Assembly (NCBI GenBank): GCA_905479075.1
Contig: CAJQLA010000017.1
Location: 93,443-157,442, forward strand
DNA: 64,000 nucleotides
DNA from: an uncultured Gammaproteobacteria bacterium
GTDB taxonomy: Bacteria > Pseudomonadota > Gammaproteobacteria > Nitrosococcales > Methylophagaceae
Reading direction: 5' to 3'
The position numbers were made by a program, and so were the translations under genes. Below, one piece after another: positions 28,893 to 39,108 of the stretch. How positions within the stretch are numbered: position 1 is the stretch's first letter; every line of letters begins with the position of its first letter. The notes beneath the pieces are model-generated. The model was given only the letters and a program-made list of their open reading frames with translations. It ran no database searches and was not told where the DNA came from.

Positions 28893-29471
28893 GTGCTCCA
28901 CGTAAATCAATTAATCATAATAGGTGGGCCTTCTTGTGCAGGGAAGTCCACTCTAATTGATAAAATCAGGGACGGTACTTTTCCTGATTTGTCTGAGAAT
29001 ATTGGAATTACTTTCCCTTCTTCGTGGAGTTATGCTAAAGCCAATGACTTTATGGAATTACATGAACAAGTGATAGAACGGTTAGTTATTCACTTCGATT
29101 TTTATAGGCAATATCAACAAAAAAACGAGTTTAATTATCTTCCTGAATTAGTCAACAACTCAAACTCTGTAATTATTCTGACATTAGATGTTTCACCTGA
29201 GATTCTAATCAAACGTGTTGAATCAAGAATTTATGGCACTCTAAAATCATTATTAGGTCTTGGTATGAATAAAAGAATTTCTTGTCTTCATTTCTGGAGG
29301 AGGACTAAGCTGCTATTGAAGAAGCGAAAGGCGTACAAAGAAGGCCATAGTATGTTTTTATATGAAAAATGGTTTCTTTTTTATAGTCAGAATAAAGTAA
29401 AAGCTCATTGGATATTGGATTCTAACGATAACATCTGTGAGCTTTCTAGAAGTGTTCATGAACGTATTTAA
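28893..29471 (+). CDS. P-loop kinase-like protein
   Basis: A 192-residue cytoplasmic protein with Walker A near its N-terminus (IIIGGPSCAGKSTLIDKI), as in shikimate/gluconate/adenylylsulfate-type kinases. The middle contains a hydrophobic strand SVIILTLDVSPEILIKRVE, which resembles the LID-side segment of nucleotide or sugar kinases, and a basic stretch RRTKLLLKKRKAYKEG. No canonical Walker B is obvious. The start is GTG at 28893, with GAGAG about 12 bases upstream. The neighbours are polysaccharide genes. It could phosphorylate a sugar or modify a lipid, but this is a guess. Confidence 0.65.
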   Translation: MLHVNQLIIIGGPSCAGKSTLIDKIRDGTFPDLSENIGITFPSSWSYAKANDFMELHEQVIERLVIHFDFYRQYQQKNEFNYLPELVNNSNSVIILTLDVSPEILIKRVESRIYGTLKSLLGLGMNKRISCLHFWRRTKLLLKKRKAYKEGHSMFLYEKWFLFYSQNKVKAHWILDSNDNICELSRSVHERI

Positions 29472-29663
29472 TGCTAACAGCTCGGATGCTGAATATCCGT
29501 GCTGGTGATGTGAGCGTTAAGCGAATGACCGCTTTTGGCACCAATCAGGCTGTGACCTTTTAGGGAGAATGCTTTCAAGTTCGTCATGTCATTTTGTGAA
29601 ATATTGTCTTCAACTAGGATATTTTATCTGTTTGTTAATGAATGATTTTTGGGAATATCTTTT

Positions 29664-30728
29664 ATGAAGGGTTGCGGTTATAGCACTACGCCAGAAATAC
29701 AAAAGCTTATCGCTAAGATAGGGAGAACTGAAGATGCTAAATTTTCATCTGATGGACGATATTTGGCTATAGTTGAATATTTGGACAATAAGATCCATTT
29801 ATTTGAAATAGACATCACAGGAAGTAGTAATTCACAAGTGGTTAATTTAATTAATGCCACTACCATTAGATCTGTTCATTTGAATCTACCTCATGGTTTT
29901 ACTTTTCTTGGTGATGGATACTTTTTAGTTGCAAATAGAGGTGGAGATGTAACGTTATTCAAGCTTCCCATAAAATGTTTCGAACAGGATGAAGTAGTTT
30001 TAATGCCCGTTAGTATTATTAAAGGTGGACGTTTTTATGGAAAAATAAGTAGCCCAGGTTCTATTGATTGCTATCAGGTTAGTGAGAACCGTTATCGATT
30101 GTTGGTGTGTAATAACGATTTACATTCTATCGTTTCATTTGAAATTGATATTTCAGACAGAATTAGGATAAAAAATAAAGGTGTGCTTATAAAACGGGGG
30201 TTAAATTTACCTGATGGCATAAGTATTAGCCAAAATAAAAAATGGATTGCAGTAAGTAATCACAATACAGGAACGGTATTAATATACCGTTTGTCGTTAT
30301 TTCTGAATCGCTATACAGCGCCATCAGCTGAGTTGACAGATATCGCGTATCCGCATGGTCTTCGGTTTTCAACTGAGGGACAAATGATATTTGTAGCTGA
30401 TGCTGGAAGCCAATACTTACATATTTTTGAGTGTAATGATAATAATTGGAATAAGAATCATAAGCCAAGACAGTCTGTGAAGCTGGTTGAAAACGTTATT
30501 TTTGCAAAAGGGAGGGTTAATCCTCAAGAAGGAGGAATTAAGGGAGTTGATATTGCAAATCAAAATAAATTACTTGTTACCACGGCACACCATCACGTAC
30601 TTGATTTTTATGCGATCAGTACGCTGCTGGCTATTCCAGTAAACATAAAAGAGCAAGTTATTGTTAAGGAAAAAATGCAGTATTATCGAAAACTAATTAA
30701 AACAATTGCTCCAGCCCCTGAAATTTAG
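29664..30728 (+). CDS. Beta-propeller-like protein
   Basis: A 354-residue protein with repeated beta-propeller-type blades: AKFSSDGRYLAIVEYLDNKI, LPHGFTFLGDGYFLVANRGG, LNLPDGISISQNKKWIAVSN and YPHGLRFSTEGQMIFVADAG. The LPDGI and PHG turns resemble SMP-30/YncE/lactonase propellers. No signal peptide is visible. The start ATG at 29664 (MKGCGYS) is preferred over an in-frame TTG 15 bases upstream. It stands just before manC. A lactonase, a scaffold or a sugar-binding role are all possible; I do not assign one. Confidence 0.65.
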   Translation: MKGCGYSTTPEIQKLIAKIGRTEDAKFSSDGRYLAIVEYLDNKIHLFEIDITGSSNSQVVNLINATTIRSVHLNLPHGFTFLGDGYFLVANRGGDVTLFKLPIKCFEQDEVVLMPVSIIKGGRFYGKISSPGSIDCYQVSENRYRLLVCNNDLHSIVSFEIDISDRIRIKNKGVLIKRGLNLPDGISISQNKKWIAVSNHNTGTVLIYRLSLFLNRYTAPSAELTDIAYPHGLRFSTEGQMIFVADAGSQYLHIFECNDNNWNKNHKPRQSVKLVENVIFAKGRVNPQEGGIKGVDIANQNKLLVTTAHHHVLDFYAISTLLAIPVNIKEQVIVKEKMQYYRKLIKTIAPAPEI

Positions 30729-30793
30729 ATAATGATATTTTTGAATAGCGCAAAAGAGTATGAATAGAAACTAGAATGATTTGAAAACTAATG

Positions 30794-30808
30794 AATAATA
30801 ATAATAAT
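30794..30808. repeat. AAT trinucleotide tract
   Basis: Five perfect AAT copies followed by an imperfect one, in the 161-base region upstream of manC. The tract is short, so it may only reflect base composition. Confidence 0.5.
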
Positions 30809-30889
30809 AAATAAGTTATAGTCTTTTGTTTAGATATGCAAAAAACAAAAATCTTATAAGTTATCGAAGTATGAGGGTTATATAACTAC

Positions 30890-32338
30890 ATGGAATTGAT
30901 CGCAGTAATATTATCTGGTGGCCTAGGTAGCCGTCTCTGGCCTATATCAAGAGAACTTCACCCAAAACCTTTTATGAAATTAGACGACGGGGACAGTCTA
31001 TTACAAAAAACATTTTCTCGAGTTATTAGTCTGCCATCAGTTTCTGAGGTAATGACGGTTACGAATCGGGACCTTTATTTCAAGACAGAAGATGAATATA
31101 TAAAAGTAAATAAGAATGAACTTGCGACTTCTTTTATTTTAGAACCTGTCGGTAGAAATACTGCACCAGCTATAGCTGTCGCGGCATTAAAGGCAATAGA
31201 AAATTATGGAAAAGATGCTATTCTCCTAGTATTGTCAGCCGATCATCTTATAAATGAACAAGAAGCATTTATAGAAGCTGTTGAAAGTGCTGTGACTTTA
31301 GCGGAACAAGATTACCTCGTTACATTTGGCATTAAACCAACTTCTCCAGAAACTGGCTATGGTTATATCGAAGCAGTAAGTGACCCACTGTTTGAAAATA
31401 TAGGAAAAAATTGCTTAAGGGTCAATCAGTTCGTTGAAAAGCCAAATGAAAAAAAGGCTAGAGAGTATATTGCATCAGGCAATTATTTTTGGAATTCAGG
31501 CATGTTCTGTTTCACTGCAGGAACAATTATTGATGAATTGAAACAATTTACTCCTGAAGTTGTAGCCACAGCCAAATCTAGTATCAAGGCTGCTCGTTCA
31601 AAGGCTGGTAAAAATACTTCAGAACTCCAGCTAGAATTAGATACATTTGGGCAAGCACCTGATATTTCTATTGATTATGCTGTCATGGAAAATTCAGATA
31701 AAGTTGCTGTCGTCGCATGTGATATTGGATGGAGTGATATTGGTTCATGGAATGCTGTTAGTGAATTAAAGCTACCCGATGGAAATGGTAATAGTGTCAT
31801 CGGCGAAGCCTTACTTCATGATGTTAGTAACTGCCACATTCAAAATGAAGGTCGGTTAGTCGCTGCAGTCGGTGTGGATGATCTTGTTATAGTAGATACA
31901 AAAGATGCATTACTAGTTGCCGATAAAAATCGTAGCCAGGAGGTTAAACAGATAGTATCAGCCCTTAAAGCTAATGGGCACGATCATCATAGAACGCATG
32001 CTGAGGTATATAGACCATGGGGTTCATATGAAATTCTTGAAGAAGGTAAACATTATAAAATTAAGAAAATCATCGTAAAGCCAGGTGGCCAACTTTCATT
32101 GCAATTACATCATCATAGAAGTGAGCACTGGATTGTTATCAATGGAGTGGCTCAAGTGATTAATAATGACCAAGAATATCTTTTAAATAAAAATGAATCG
32201 ACGTATATTCTTGCTGGGCATAAACATCGTCTAAAAAACCCAGGATTAGTAAACCTTGTCATCATTGAAGTACAAAGTGGTGAATATGTTACTGAAGATG
32301 ATATTATCCGTTTTGATGATATGTATGGTCGTGTTTAA
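30890..32338 (+). CDS. manC: Mannose-1-phosphate guanylyltransferase / mannose-6-phosphate isomerase
   Basis: Bifunctional type-II enzyme supplying GDP-mannose. Its 482 residues match the AlgA/ManC/CpsB family. The N-terminal nucleotidyltransferase has [19 protein letters not shown] followed by KPF, then [19 protein letters not shown], and a sugar-binding [13 protein letters not shown] region. The C-terminal cupin-type isomerase part has [20 protein letters not shown], then [19 protein letters not shown], with the metal-binding histidines. The stop overlaps the start of manB by one base (TAATG), a sign of coupling. Confidence 0.96.
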   Translation: MELIAVILSGGLGSRLWPISRELHPKPFMKLDDGDSLLQKTFSRVISLPSVSEVMTVTNRDLYFKTEDEYIKVNKNELATSFILEPVGRNTAPAIAVAALKAIENYGKDAILLVLSADHLINEQEAFIEAVESAVTLAEQDYLVTFGIKPTSPETGYGYIEAVSDPLFENIGKNCLRVNQFVEKPNEKKAREYIASGNYFWNSGMFCFTAGTIIDELKQFTPEVVATAKSSIKAARSKAGKNTSELQLELDTFGQAPDISIDYAVMENSDKVAVVACDIGWSDIGSWNAVSELKLPDGNGNSVIGEALLHDVSNCHIQNEGRLVAAVGVDDLVIVDTKDALLVADKNRSQEVKQIVSALKANGHDHHRTHAEVYRPWGSYEILEEGKHYKIKKIIVKPGGQLSLQLHHHRSEHWIVINGVAQVINNDQEYLLNKNESTYILAGHKHRLKNPGLVNLVIIEVQSGEYVTEDDIIRFDDMYGRV

Positions 32339-33699
32339 TGGCACAATTAACGTGTTTTAAAGCTTATGACATTCGGGGACGTTTAGATGATGAGCTAAAT
32401 GAGGATATTGCTTACCGAATTGGACGTGCTTATGCAGAATATCTAAAAGTAAAAAAAGTTGTAGTTGGGGGAGATATACGCCTGTCCACAGATTCTCTTA
32501 AAAATGCTTTAACAAAAGGTCTAATGGATGCGGGAGTTGACGTACTTGATCTTGGCTTAACGGGAACAGAAGAAATTTATTTTGCTTCATTTTTCTTGAA
32601 TGTGGATGGTGGCATAGAAATTACAGCAAGTCATAACCCTATTGATTTTAATGGGATGAAACTGGTTAAGCGCGGGGCGAAACCAATAAGTGGTGATTCA
32701 GGGTTAAAAGAGATTCAACGCCTAGCCGAAGAAAATAATTTTCAGCCTTCACCTATACAAGGACAACTACAAAAATACTCTGTTCAAGAAGATTACATTG
32801 AACATCTATTAGGGTATATAAATCTATCTAAAATTAAGCCCTTAAAGTTAGTGGTTAATGCGGGGAACGGTGCTGCAGGACATGTGATTGATTCACTTGA
32901 AGCAGAATTTCAACGAGTTGAAATTCCAATCGAATTTATAAAAGTTCATCATAATCCAGATGGTACTTTTCCTAATGGTATTCCGAATCCATTATTACTA
33001 GAAAACCGCGAAGTGACAGCTCGAGCTGTTCGAGAACATAATGCTGATATGGGTATTGCTTGGGATGGTGATTTTGACCGCTGTTTTTTGTTCGATGAAA
33101 AGGGTGAGTTTATCGAAGGGTATTATATCGTCGGGCTCTTAGCGGAAGCATTTTTGGCGAAAAATCCTGGCGAGAAGATAATTCATGATCCTCGTCTTAC
33201 CTGGAATACTATAGATATAGTGAAAAAAGCAGGTGGGATTCCCGTTCAATCTAAAACGGGTCATGCATTTATCAAAGAACGAATGAGAGAAGAAAATGCA
33301 ATCTATGGTGGTGAAATGAGTGCACATCATTACTTTAGAGACTTCGCTTATTGTGATAGTGGCATGATTCCTTGGATGTTAGTGATGGAGTTGACTTGTC
33401 AAAAACAAAAAGGATTATCGACCCTTGTTGAAGATAGAGTCAAAAAATATCCTTGTAGTGGTGAACTAAACTACCGAGTAGATGATGTTCATAGTAGCAT
33501 TGAGAAAGTCAAAAACTTTTATGCTCAAGATGTTTTAGAAGAGTATAAAATTGATGGTTTGAGTATGTGCTTTCCCAATTGGCGATTCAATTTGAGAGCT
33601 TCAAATACAGAGCCGCTCTTACGGTTGAATGTTGAGAGTTTAACCGATGTAAAAGTGGTGGAAAAAGAAGTTAATAGAATTGAGTCACTGTTGAAGTAA
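32338..33699 (+). CDS. manB: Phosphomannomutase
   Basis: Converts mannose-6-phosphate to mannose-1-phosphate for ManC. It has 453 residues of the alpha-D-phosphohexomutase family. The phosphoserine loop is [16 protein letters not shown], the metal-binding loop [13 protein letters not shown], the sugar-binding loop [19 protein letters not shown], and the phosphate-binding end [18 protein letters not shown]. It resembles AlgC/CpsG; phosphoglucomutase activity is also possible in this family. It follows manC with a one-base overlap, so together they make GDP-mannose. Confidence 0.95.
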   Translation: MAQLTCFKAYDIRGRLDDELNEDIAYRIGRAYAEYLKVKKVVVGGDIRLSTDSLKNALTKGLMDAGVDVLDLGLTGTEEIYFASFFLNVDGGIEITASHNPIDFNGMKLVKRGAKPISGDSGLKEIQRLAEENNFQPSPIQGQLQKYSVQEDYIEHLLGYINLSKIKPLKLVVNAGNGAAGHVIDSLEAEFQRVEIPIEFIKVHHNPDGTFPNGIPNPLLLENREVTARAVREHNADMGIAWDGDFDRCFLFDEKGEFIEGYYIVGLLAEAFLAKNPGEKIIHDPRLTWNTIDIVKKAGGIPVQSKTGHAFIKERMREENAIYGGEMSAHHYFRDFAYCDSGMIPWMLVMELTCQKQKGLSTLVEDRVKKYPCSGELNYRVDDVHSSIEKVKNFYAQDVLEEYKIDGLSMCFPNWRFNLRASNTEPLLRLNVESLTDVKVVEKEVNRIESLLK

Positions 33700-33954
33700 T
33701 AATTTGCTAGTTAAATAGACCGAGTAAGTGAGCTTTAGATATCAAGGAAAGATCAAAGAAATAAGTTCCTCCAACACTATTAATTCAATAATATTCAGCG
33801 GCATATTATAATTTTGTATTTAATAAAGGTTATAGAATAGGTTCTATAAATGTCCTTTATAACTGAAAAAACACCGAAGTTTTGCAAGTAGAGGGGGCCA
33901 GTTTAGTCATAGAATGAAGTAGAGATGTTCTTTTGAGTTTTGGAAAAAGTTTTT

Positions 33955-35682
33955 ATGGCAAATCTAAAGTGGTTTTTACGAATAGGCGGGCAGTTTTTCA
34001 AACTTATGCCAGGGCAGACGATTCTTGCCATATTTCTGTCTCTGTTTTCCAAGGCTTTGGGAATTTTATCATCATACCTCCCATTGAAAGTTGTTATTTT
34101 ATTAGGATCAGCAGGCATTCCTAAATTTTTCCCTTCAAGCTTTCAAGACATCGATCGTGAGTTATTAGTGGTGGGATTATCTATAGCTACAGTCATTTTT
34201 TATATTCTTTTTATCACGACTGAAAAGTCATTAGTTATTTTGGGTAAACGTGCAGCAACTGTTGTGCTAAAAAATTCAAGTAAGATGCCATTATTTGAAA
34301 ATCAAAATGAAGTTGCTCAAAAGGGAGTACAGCGCTATTCAGAAAGCCTTGCGGAATTATTTTTCTTATTGGTTGGCCTGCCTATTTTGGGGTGGTTTTC
34401 TCCTGAAATTCTAATATTGATAACAATTTATGCATTAATAGCTACACTAGTTGTTCAGAGATTTTCAGCCATAGACGAAGGCTATGAATCTGATCCGGAT
34501 GAGGATAATTTAAAACCCAAGATTCTCCTTTTATCCGATATTGGATTCTTGATTGCATTTGTTTTTTTAATACACCAAGCACTTAATAGTGAGAACTTAA
34601 ATTTACTCTTCCTGATAATAACATTCTTATTTTTGAGGCGATTGCAGACTAGTGCAAAAAAATTAATTTTTAATTTAAGAGCGCTAATCAAGCAATATAT
34701 TCAGATTAATGCCTTGTTTTTTCATGAGGCACAGTTAACAGTAAAAACAAAGACAAAAGCTTCCGAAAATTCCTTTTGGTTATTGGCTTATCCTGACAAT
34801 GTACCTATATGGGCTAGGAGTGTTCTTGAACAGCTTACTCATCAAGAACCAAAAAAAATAACTTCTCGTTGGTTTCAAATGAATGTAAGAGATGTTTTGA
34901 CTTACCGTATTTCTGTAGAAGATGGCGCTCAACAAGAATACCTAATCAAAATTTTTAACAAAAAGCAAAAATTAGCAGCTCAACATGAGAGTGAGATGTT
35001 AATGCAAGTCCCAGGACTGCCAAGTTTGGAATTACTCGCGATTGAGACAGTTAAGGGTTTTCACTGTTTAGTATATGAGTGGGGTGACGGGACTAAAGTT
35101 TGTGATAAAGGTCGTGATGTTTTATTTGAGTTAAATAAAGCTATGATACGGACCCGTGTACCGCAAGAATTTGAAACGAAGTATTTACGTTCACATGTTG
35201 CTTTACCTCAAAGGTTGGATAAAGAATTTTGGGAAAGAGTGGCCAATATTTCAAATACAATGGACAAGAAGTCGCGACAAATGATAGAGAAGATATTTTC
35301 GATATCAGATGATATTTGTGAACGATTATCCCACCTTCCAACTAGAGTAATTAACCCCAAGCTATCAAATGAAATGCTGGTTCAGAGTGAACATGATGGT
35401 ATACAAGCTTTAAATTGGGGGGACTCTGCTATAGAGCCAATGGGGGCAGGATGGCCCATTAGCAAGGAAAGTATCAACTTTCTTTCAGAGAGTTGTCAAT
35501 TATTCTGTGATGAGGAAGATCGGAATATTAATAAATTTGATGTTCAACTTTCAACATTGACATATGCATTTGAACAAAGGGTAGCTGGCCAGAGATTTGA
35601 GCAGGCTTTTGAGTTGGTACCTAGTATAATTGAATGTTTCGAGTATCGTTCACCAGTTGTTCATTTGTTAAATTTATCATGA
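33955..35682 (+). CDS. Membrane protein fused to a degenerate kinase-like domain
   Basis: A 575-residue protein with two unlike parts. Residues about 1-255 are hydrophobic with five or six membrane segments. The beginning (FFKLMPGQTILAIFLSLFSK, then LPLKVVILLG) resembles the membrane domain of an exporter-type ABC transporter, but no nucleotide-binding domain is present. Residues about 280-540 look like an aminoglycoside-phosphotransferase/kinase fold: EYLIKIFNK as the Lys strand, HESEMLMQVPGLPSLELLAI, CLVYEWGDGT as hinge, and NPKLSNEML..ALNWGDSAIEP. There HxDxxxxN and the metal Asp appear altered, suggesting a pseudokinase. It ends 18 bases before the sulfotransferase gene. ATG at 33955 is preferred to an in-frame TTG at 33940. 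Confidence 0.6.
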   Translation: MANLKWFLRIGGQFFKLMPGQTILAIFLSLFSKALGILSSYLPLKVVILLGSAGIPKFFPSSFQDIDRELLVVGLSIATVIFYILFITTEKSLVILGKRAATVVLKNSSKMPLFENQNEVAQKGVQRYSESLAELFFLLVGLPILGWFSPEILILITIYALIATLVVQRFSAIDEGYESDPDEDNLKPKILLLSDIGFLIAFVFLIHQALNSENLNLLFLIITFLFLRRLQTSAKKLIFNLRALIKQYIQINALFFHEAQLTVKTKTKASENSFWLLAYPDNVPIWARSVLEQLTHQEPKKITSRWFQMNVRDVLTYRISVEDGAQQEYLIKIFNKKQKLAAQHESEMLMQVPGLPSLELLAIETVKGFHCLVYEWGDGTKVCDKGRDVLFELNKAMIRTRVPQEFETKYLRSHVALPQRLDKEFWERVANISNTMDKKSRQMIEKIFSISDDICERLSHLPTRVINPKLSNEMLVQSEHDGIQALNWGDSAIEPMGAGWPISKESINFLSESCQLFCDEEDRNINKFDVQLSTLTYAFEQRVAGQRFEQAFELVPSIIECFEYRSPVVHLLNLS

Positions 35683-35700
35683 AGGTGTTTCTAGGGTTTT

Positions 35701-38700
35701 ATGGGTAGTCAAAAACAAATTGTTATTCATTGTGGGTTTCATAAAACAGCTTCATCTTCAATTCAATATTCATTAGCTGATAATCGAAAAAAATTAAAAA
35801 AGCTAGGCTATTATTATCCTGAAATGAGGTTTGATAATAAGCTGTTTTACAATCAATCTATACCACTATATGGCTTGTTCACTACACATCCAGAAAAGTT
35901 TCAACATTACGTTATTCATAACCAATTCGATCCGACACAAGTTAATAAGAAAATAAAAGCACTTCTAGATGAAAATTGTTTTAGATACGATCGGCTCATA
36001 TTTTCTGATGAATTTATATCCTCATTGAATAAAGATGAGTTAGTTAAATTAAAAAAGCATTTTGAAACCTTGGGTTTTGATATCAGAATTATTACTTTTG
36101 TAAGAGACCCCTGTAATCTTTTTACTTCGCAAATTCAGCAAAGAATTCCTTCAAATACAATTCAAACTATGCTGGATGCGGTGGATAAAGTACAAGGTAG
36201 TCATTCTAAAGTGAGTAGATTAATGGCTGTGTTCGGTTCTGCGGTAGAGTTTCATTGTTTCGAAAAAGCCTGTCAATTTGAAGGTGGTCCAGCTGCTTAT
36301 TTCTTTAATTTATTAGCACTTAAACGCAATGTTTCATTCAAGTATAAAAGTGTCAATGAGTCAAGATCTAACCATGCAGTAAGACTGATTAGCTATATCA
36401 ATGAGAACAAAGGTAAGCAAATATTCCGCCGCCAAGATTTGTTTGATTTGTACGAGATTAAAGGCAATAAATTTGTCTTAAACAAAAGCGAAATGGCTCA
36501 GGTTGAGACATCTCTTGTCGATGCGAGAAATAAAGTTGCTGACATTTTAGGTGATGACTTTTTCTTACCCATCAATTTTTCTTCAAGAGATGACTTAGCC
36601 TGGAAGAAACAACAATTAAGTACAGTTATTTCTCTTATTCCTAAGCTGAAAAAACCGATTGCTCTTTTAATTTATAAATATTTCTTGCAGGAAAAAACTG
36701 TTAGCCCAGATCAATTAGAAAAAATAGAAATATGTATTAATAAAACTTTTCCTAATACAGTAAATCCTGGGGAAAAGTCGGTGATTAGAAATAAAGCTAA
36801 AACTAAAAGGTTCAGAAAACTAATTTTGCATGTCGGGCCTGATAAAACGGGCTCAACTGCGATACAAAAAAACTTAGATGGTAATCGAGAGACTTTATTA
36901 AAGCAGGGTGTTTTTTACCCTGAAGGTAACACTACGACAGGTGGTACACACAGGCATCATGTTTTAGGTTCCTGTTTTACACAAAGAGAGAACTTGTTTG
37001 ACTACAACGCAGCATTTAACCGTGAACAACATTTAGAGTTGATACTTGAACGAGATAACAATTATCTTACTTACTTAACTAATGAGTTAAATACAGTTGA
37101 AGCAGAAGTATTGGTTTTATCATGCGAGGGCTTTGCTTATTTAACTGAAACAGCCTGTCGCGGACTGCAACAGTTTCTTTCAGCTTATTGTGATGAAATC
37201 GAAGTCGTTTTTTATGTTAGAGCACCATTATCCTATGCTATCAGCAGATGTAGCCAGCAAGTTAAACAAGGGAAAAATGGGTTTGTTGATCTTGATACTG
37301 CTCATATGCCATTTAAAACTATTTTACAGAAGTTTGCAGATGTGTATGGTAAAGAAAACCTTAACCTGAGAATGTTTGATAGGACAAAATTGATTGAAGG
37401 GGATGTTGTTTTAGATTTTCTATCTCTACTTGCAATACCACATTCCGCACTTGAGGAACTAACACGATTAGGAACCCAAAAAAACCCATCTTTGTCTGAG
37501 CCGGCAATATTAATTGGTAATAGAATGGTAGAGTTACTCGATGGTTTTATTCCATCTGGAGCTGAATTTAAAACGACTAAGCAAAGAGGAATTGGTGACA
37601 AATTTCTACCCCGGATAAAAGGACAAAAGTTAAGGTTATCTCAGACAGAGCAGGAATCAATCCTTACATTATCTAAACCTCATCTAGATTATTTGAAAAA
37701 TGAGTTTTCTATCCAGCTAAAGCCGGAGGGTGTGACTACCAGAGATGATTCGAATGATTTATCCCAACAGGTAATTAATTTTGCTGCTAGGGTACTTATT
37801 AATGTGCTTGTTCCTGATTTCGATCTGAATACAGGTACTAGACGTGATGTTATTACGAACGTTCAAAACGAAGATAATGGTAGGTCAGCTACGGAGTCTA
37901 TAGTCAGTATACATAGACCTAAAACTAGTAAGTTTAAAAAGGTTATCTTACATATCGGCCCTGATAAAACAGGATCAACTTCCATTCAAAAGACATTAGA
38001 TGCCGGCCGAGAATTGTTATTGCAACAGGGGGTATTTATTGGTCCAAATGGCAAGCAGGCAATACTAGGTTCCTGTATGTCACCAGAACCTCGGGAGTTT
38101 GAATACAACCGTTTGCATAGTCAAGGCATGAATGATCAGGCTATTCAAAAACGCGATAGTCATTATATAACGTCACTTCGTAAGCAATTGAGTGAAACTC
38201 AAGCTGATATTTTAGTATTGTCTGCGGAGGGTTTTGCATACTTACCAGAACTTGCCTTTGCACGGTTCAAAGAGTTTTTAAGTGAATATTGTGAAGAAAT
38301 AGAAATTGTTTTATATATAAGGGAACCGTTGTCATTTGCTAAAAGTGCTATGAGTCAGAGAGTGAAAACAGGTGAAAGGGCTTGGGAAGGCATATCGGTG
38401 CCTATTTTACCTTATCGATCAATCATAGAGAATTTGCTGGCGGTTTTCGATAAAAAACAACTCAACTTAAGGTTGTTTGCAAGGGAAAGTTTACCGAAAG
38501 GTAACGTAGTGCTCGATTTCTTGTCGTTGCTTGATTTGCCCAAGGGTGTACAGGGCAAATTGGAGCAATTAACCCCTAGTGAAAATTCTTCATTAACGCA
38601 GGAAGGACTATTGGTTGGTGATCGAATGATAGAACTATTGGATGGCTTCTTATCATTTGGACCTGAGTTTAGTAAGAAAACGGGGATTGGAAAAGTTTTT

Positions 38701-39108
38701 TTACCAAGGATACAAGGCCAAAAAATTCGATTAACAGGTTCTCAAACTAAAGTTATTTTAAGTTCGTCAAAACCTCATACTGATTATCTTGAGCAAGAAT
38801 TTGGTTTACATCTTCAGTCAGAACAGAACCAAATTGAGGGGCAGGCGCCATTAACTGGCGATATGATCGATTTTTCTGCTCGTACACTACTTAATGTTTT
38901 AGTGCCTGATTTTGAGGTGACAACTAATCTACCAAACGTAGTAGAGCAAAAAAAGAGCATAAGCAAACGTATTGCCGGACTAAAACTGAATGCTAAAAGA
39001 AATTTTTATCTATTTGTAGCGGAGCATAAACACCATTTGGATTCATATCCAAAACTTCGACGTTATGTTAAAAGCATATGGGTAAAATCAGGCTTAAATA
39101 AAAAATGA
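35701..39108 (+). CDS. Three-domain carbohydrate sulfotransferase-like protein
   Basis: An 1135-residue protein made of three sulfotransferase-like units of about 340 residues. Each opens with a strand and the 5'-phosphosulfate (PAPS) loop: GFHKTASSSIQ (residues about 11-21), GPDKTGSTAIQ (about 377) and GPDKTGSTSIQ (about 752). Each has a 3'-phosphate-binding element with Arg and Ser: VRDPCNLFTSQIQQ, VRAPLSYAISRCSQQ and IREPLSFAKSAMSQR. Domains 2 and 3 also share NVVLDFLSLL-type and GxRMxELLDGF segments; domain 1 is the most divergent. No signal peptide, so it is presumably cytoplasmic. It overlaps the following GT4 gene by four bases. Sulfation of a sugar on a polymer precursor is the likely role; acceptor unknown. 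Confidence 0.85.
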   Translation: MGSQKQIVIHCGFHKTASSSIQYSLADNRKKLKKLGYYYPEMRFDNKLFYNQSIPLYGLFTTHPEKFQHYVIHNQFDPTQVNKKIKALLDENCFRYDRLIFSDEFISSLNKDELVKLKKHFETLGFDIRIITFVRDPCNLFTSQIQQRIPSNTIQTMLDAVDKVQGSHSKVSRLMAVFGSAVEFHCFEKACQFEGGPAAYFFNLLALKRNVSFKYKSVNESRSNHAVRLISYINENKGKQIFRRQDLFDLYEIKGNKFVLNKSEMAQVETSLVDARNKVADILGDDFFLPINFSSRDDLAWKKQQLSTVISLIPKLKKPIALLIYKYFLQEKTVSPDQLEKIEICINKTFPNTVNPGEKSVIRNKAKTKRFRKLILHVGPDKTGSTAIQKNLDGNRETLLKQGVFYPEGNTTTGGTHRHHVLGSCFTQRENLFDYNAAFNREQHLELILERDNNYLTYLTNELNTVEAEVLVLSCEGFAYLTETACRGLQQFLSAYCDEIEVVFYVRAPLSYAISRCSQQVKQGKNGFVDLDTAHMPFKTILQKFADVYGKENLNLRMFDRTKLIEGDVVLDFLSLLAIPHSALEELTRLGTQKNPSLSEPAILIGNRMVELLDGFIPSGAEFKTTKQRGIGDKFLPRIKGQKLRLSQTEQESILTLSKPHLDYLKNEFSIQLKPEGVTTRDDSNDLSQQVINFAARVLINVLVPDFDLNTGTRRDVITNVQNEDNGRSATESIVSIHRPKTSKFKKVILHIGPDKTGSTSIQKTLDAGRELLLQQGVFIGPNGKQAILGSCMSPEPREFEYNRLHSQGMNDQAIQKRDSHYITSLRKQLSETQADILVLSAEGFAYLPELAFARFKEFLSEYCEEIEIVLYIREPLSFAKSAMSQRVKTGERAWEGISVPILPYRSIIENLLAVFDKKQLNLRLFARESLPKGNVVLDFLSLLDLPKGVQGKLEQLTPSENSSLTQEGLLVGDRMIELLDGFLSFGPEFSKKTGIGKVFLPRIQGQKIRLTGSQTKVILSSSKPHTDYLEQEFGLHLQSEQNQIEGQAPLTGDMIDFSARTLLNVLVPDFEVTTNLPNVVEQKKSISKRIAGLKLNAKRNFYLFVAEHKHHLDSYPKLRRYVKSIWVKSGLNKK

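Noticed and set aside
29471..29560. Short frame MLTARMLNIRAGDVSV just after the kinase-like gene
   Set aside because: About 30 codons, overlaps an inverted repeat, no ribosome binding site or known relative.
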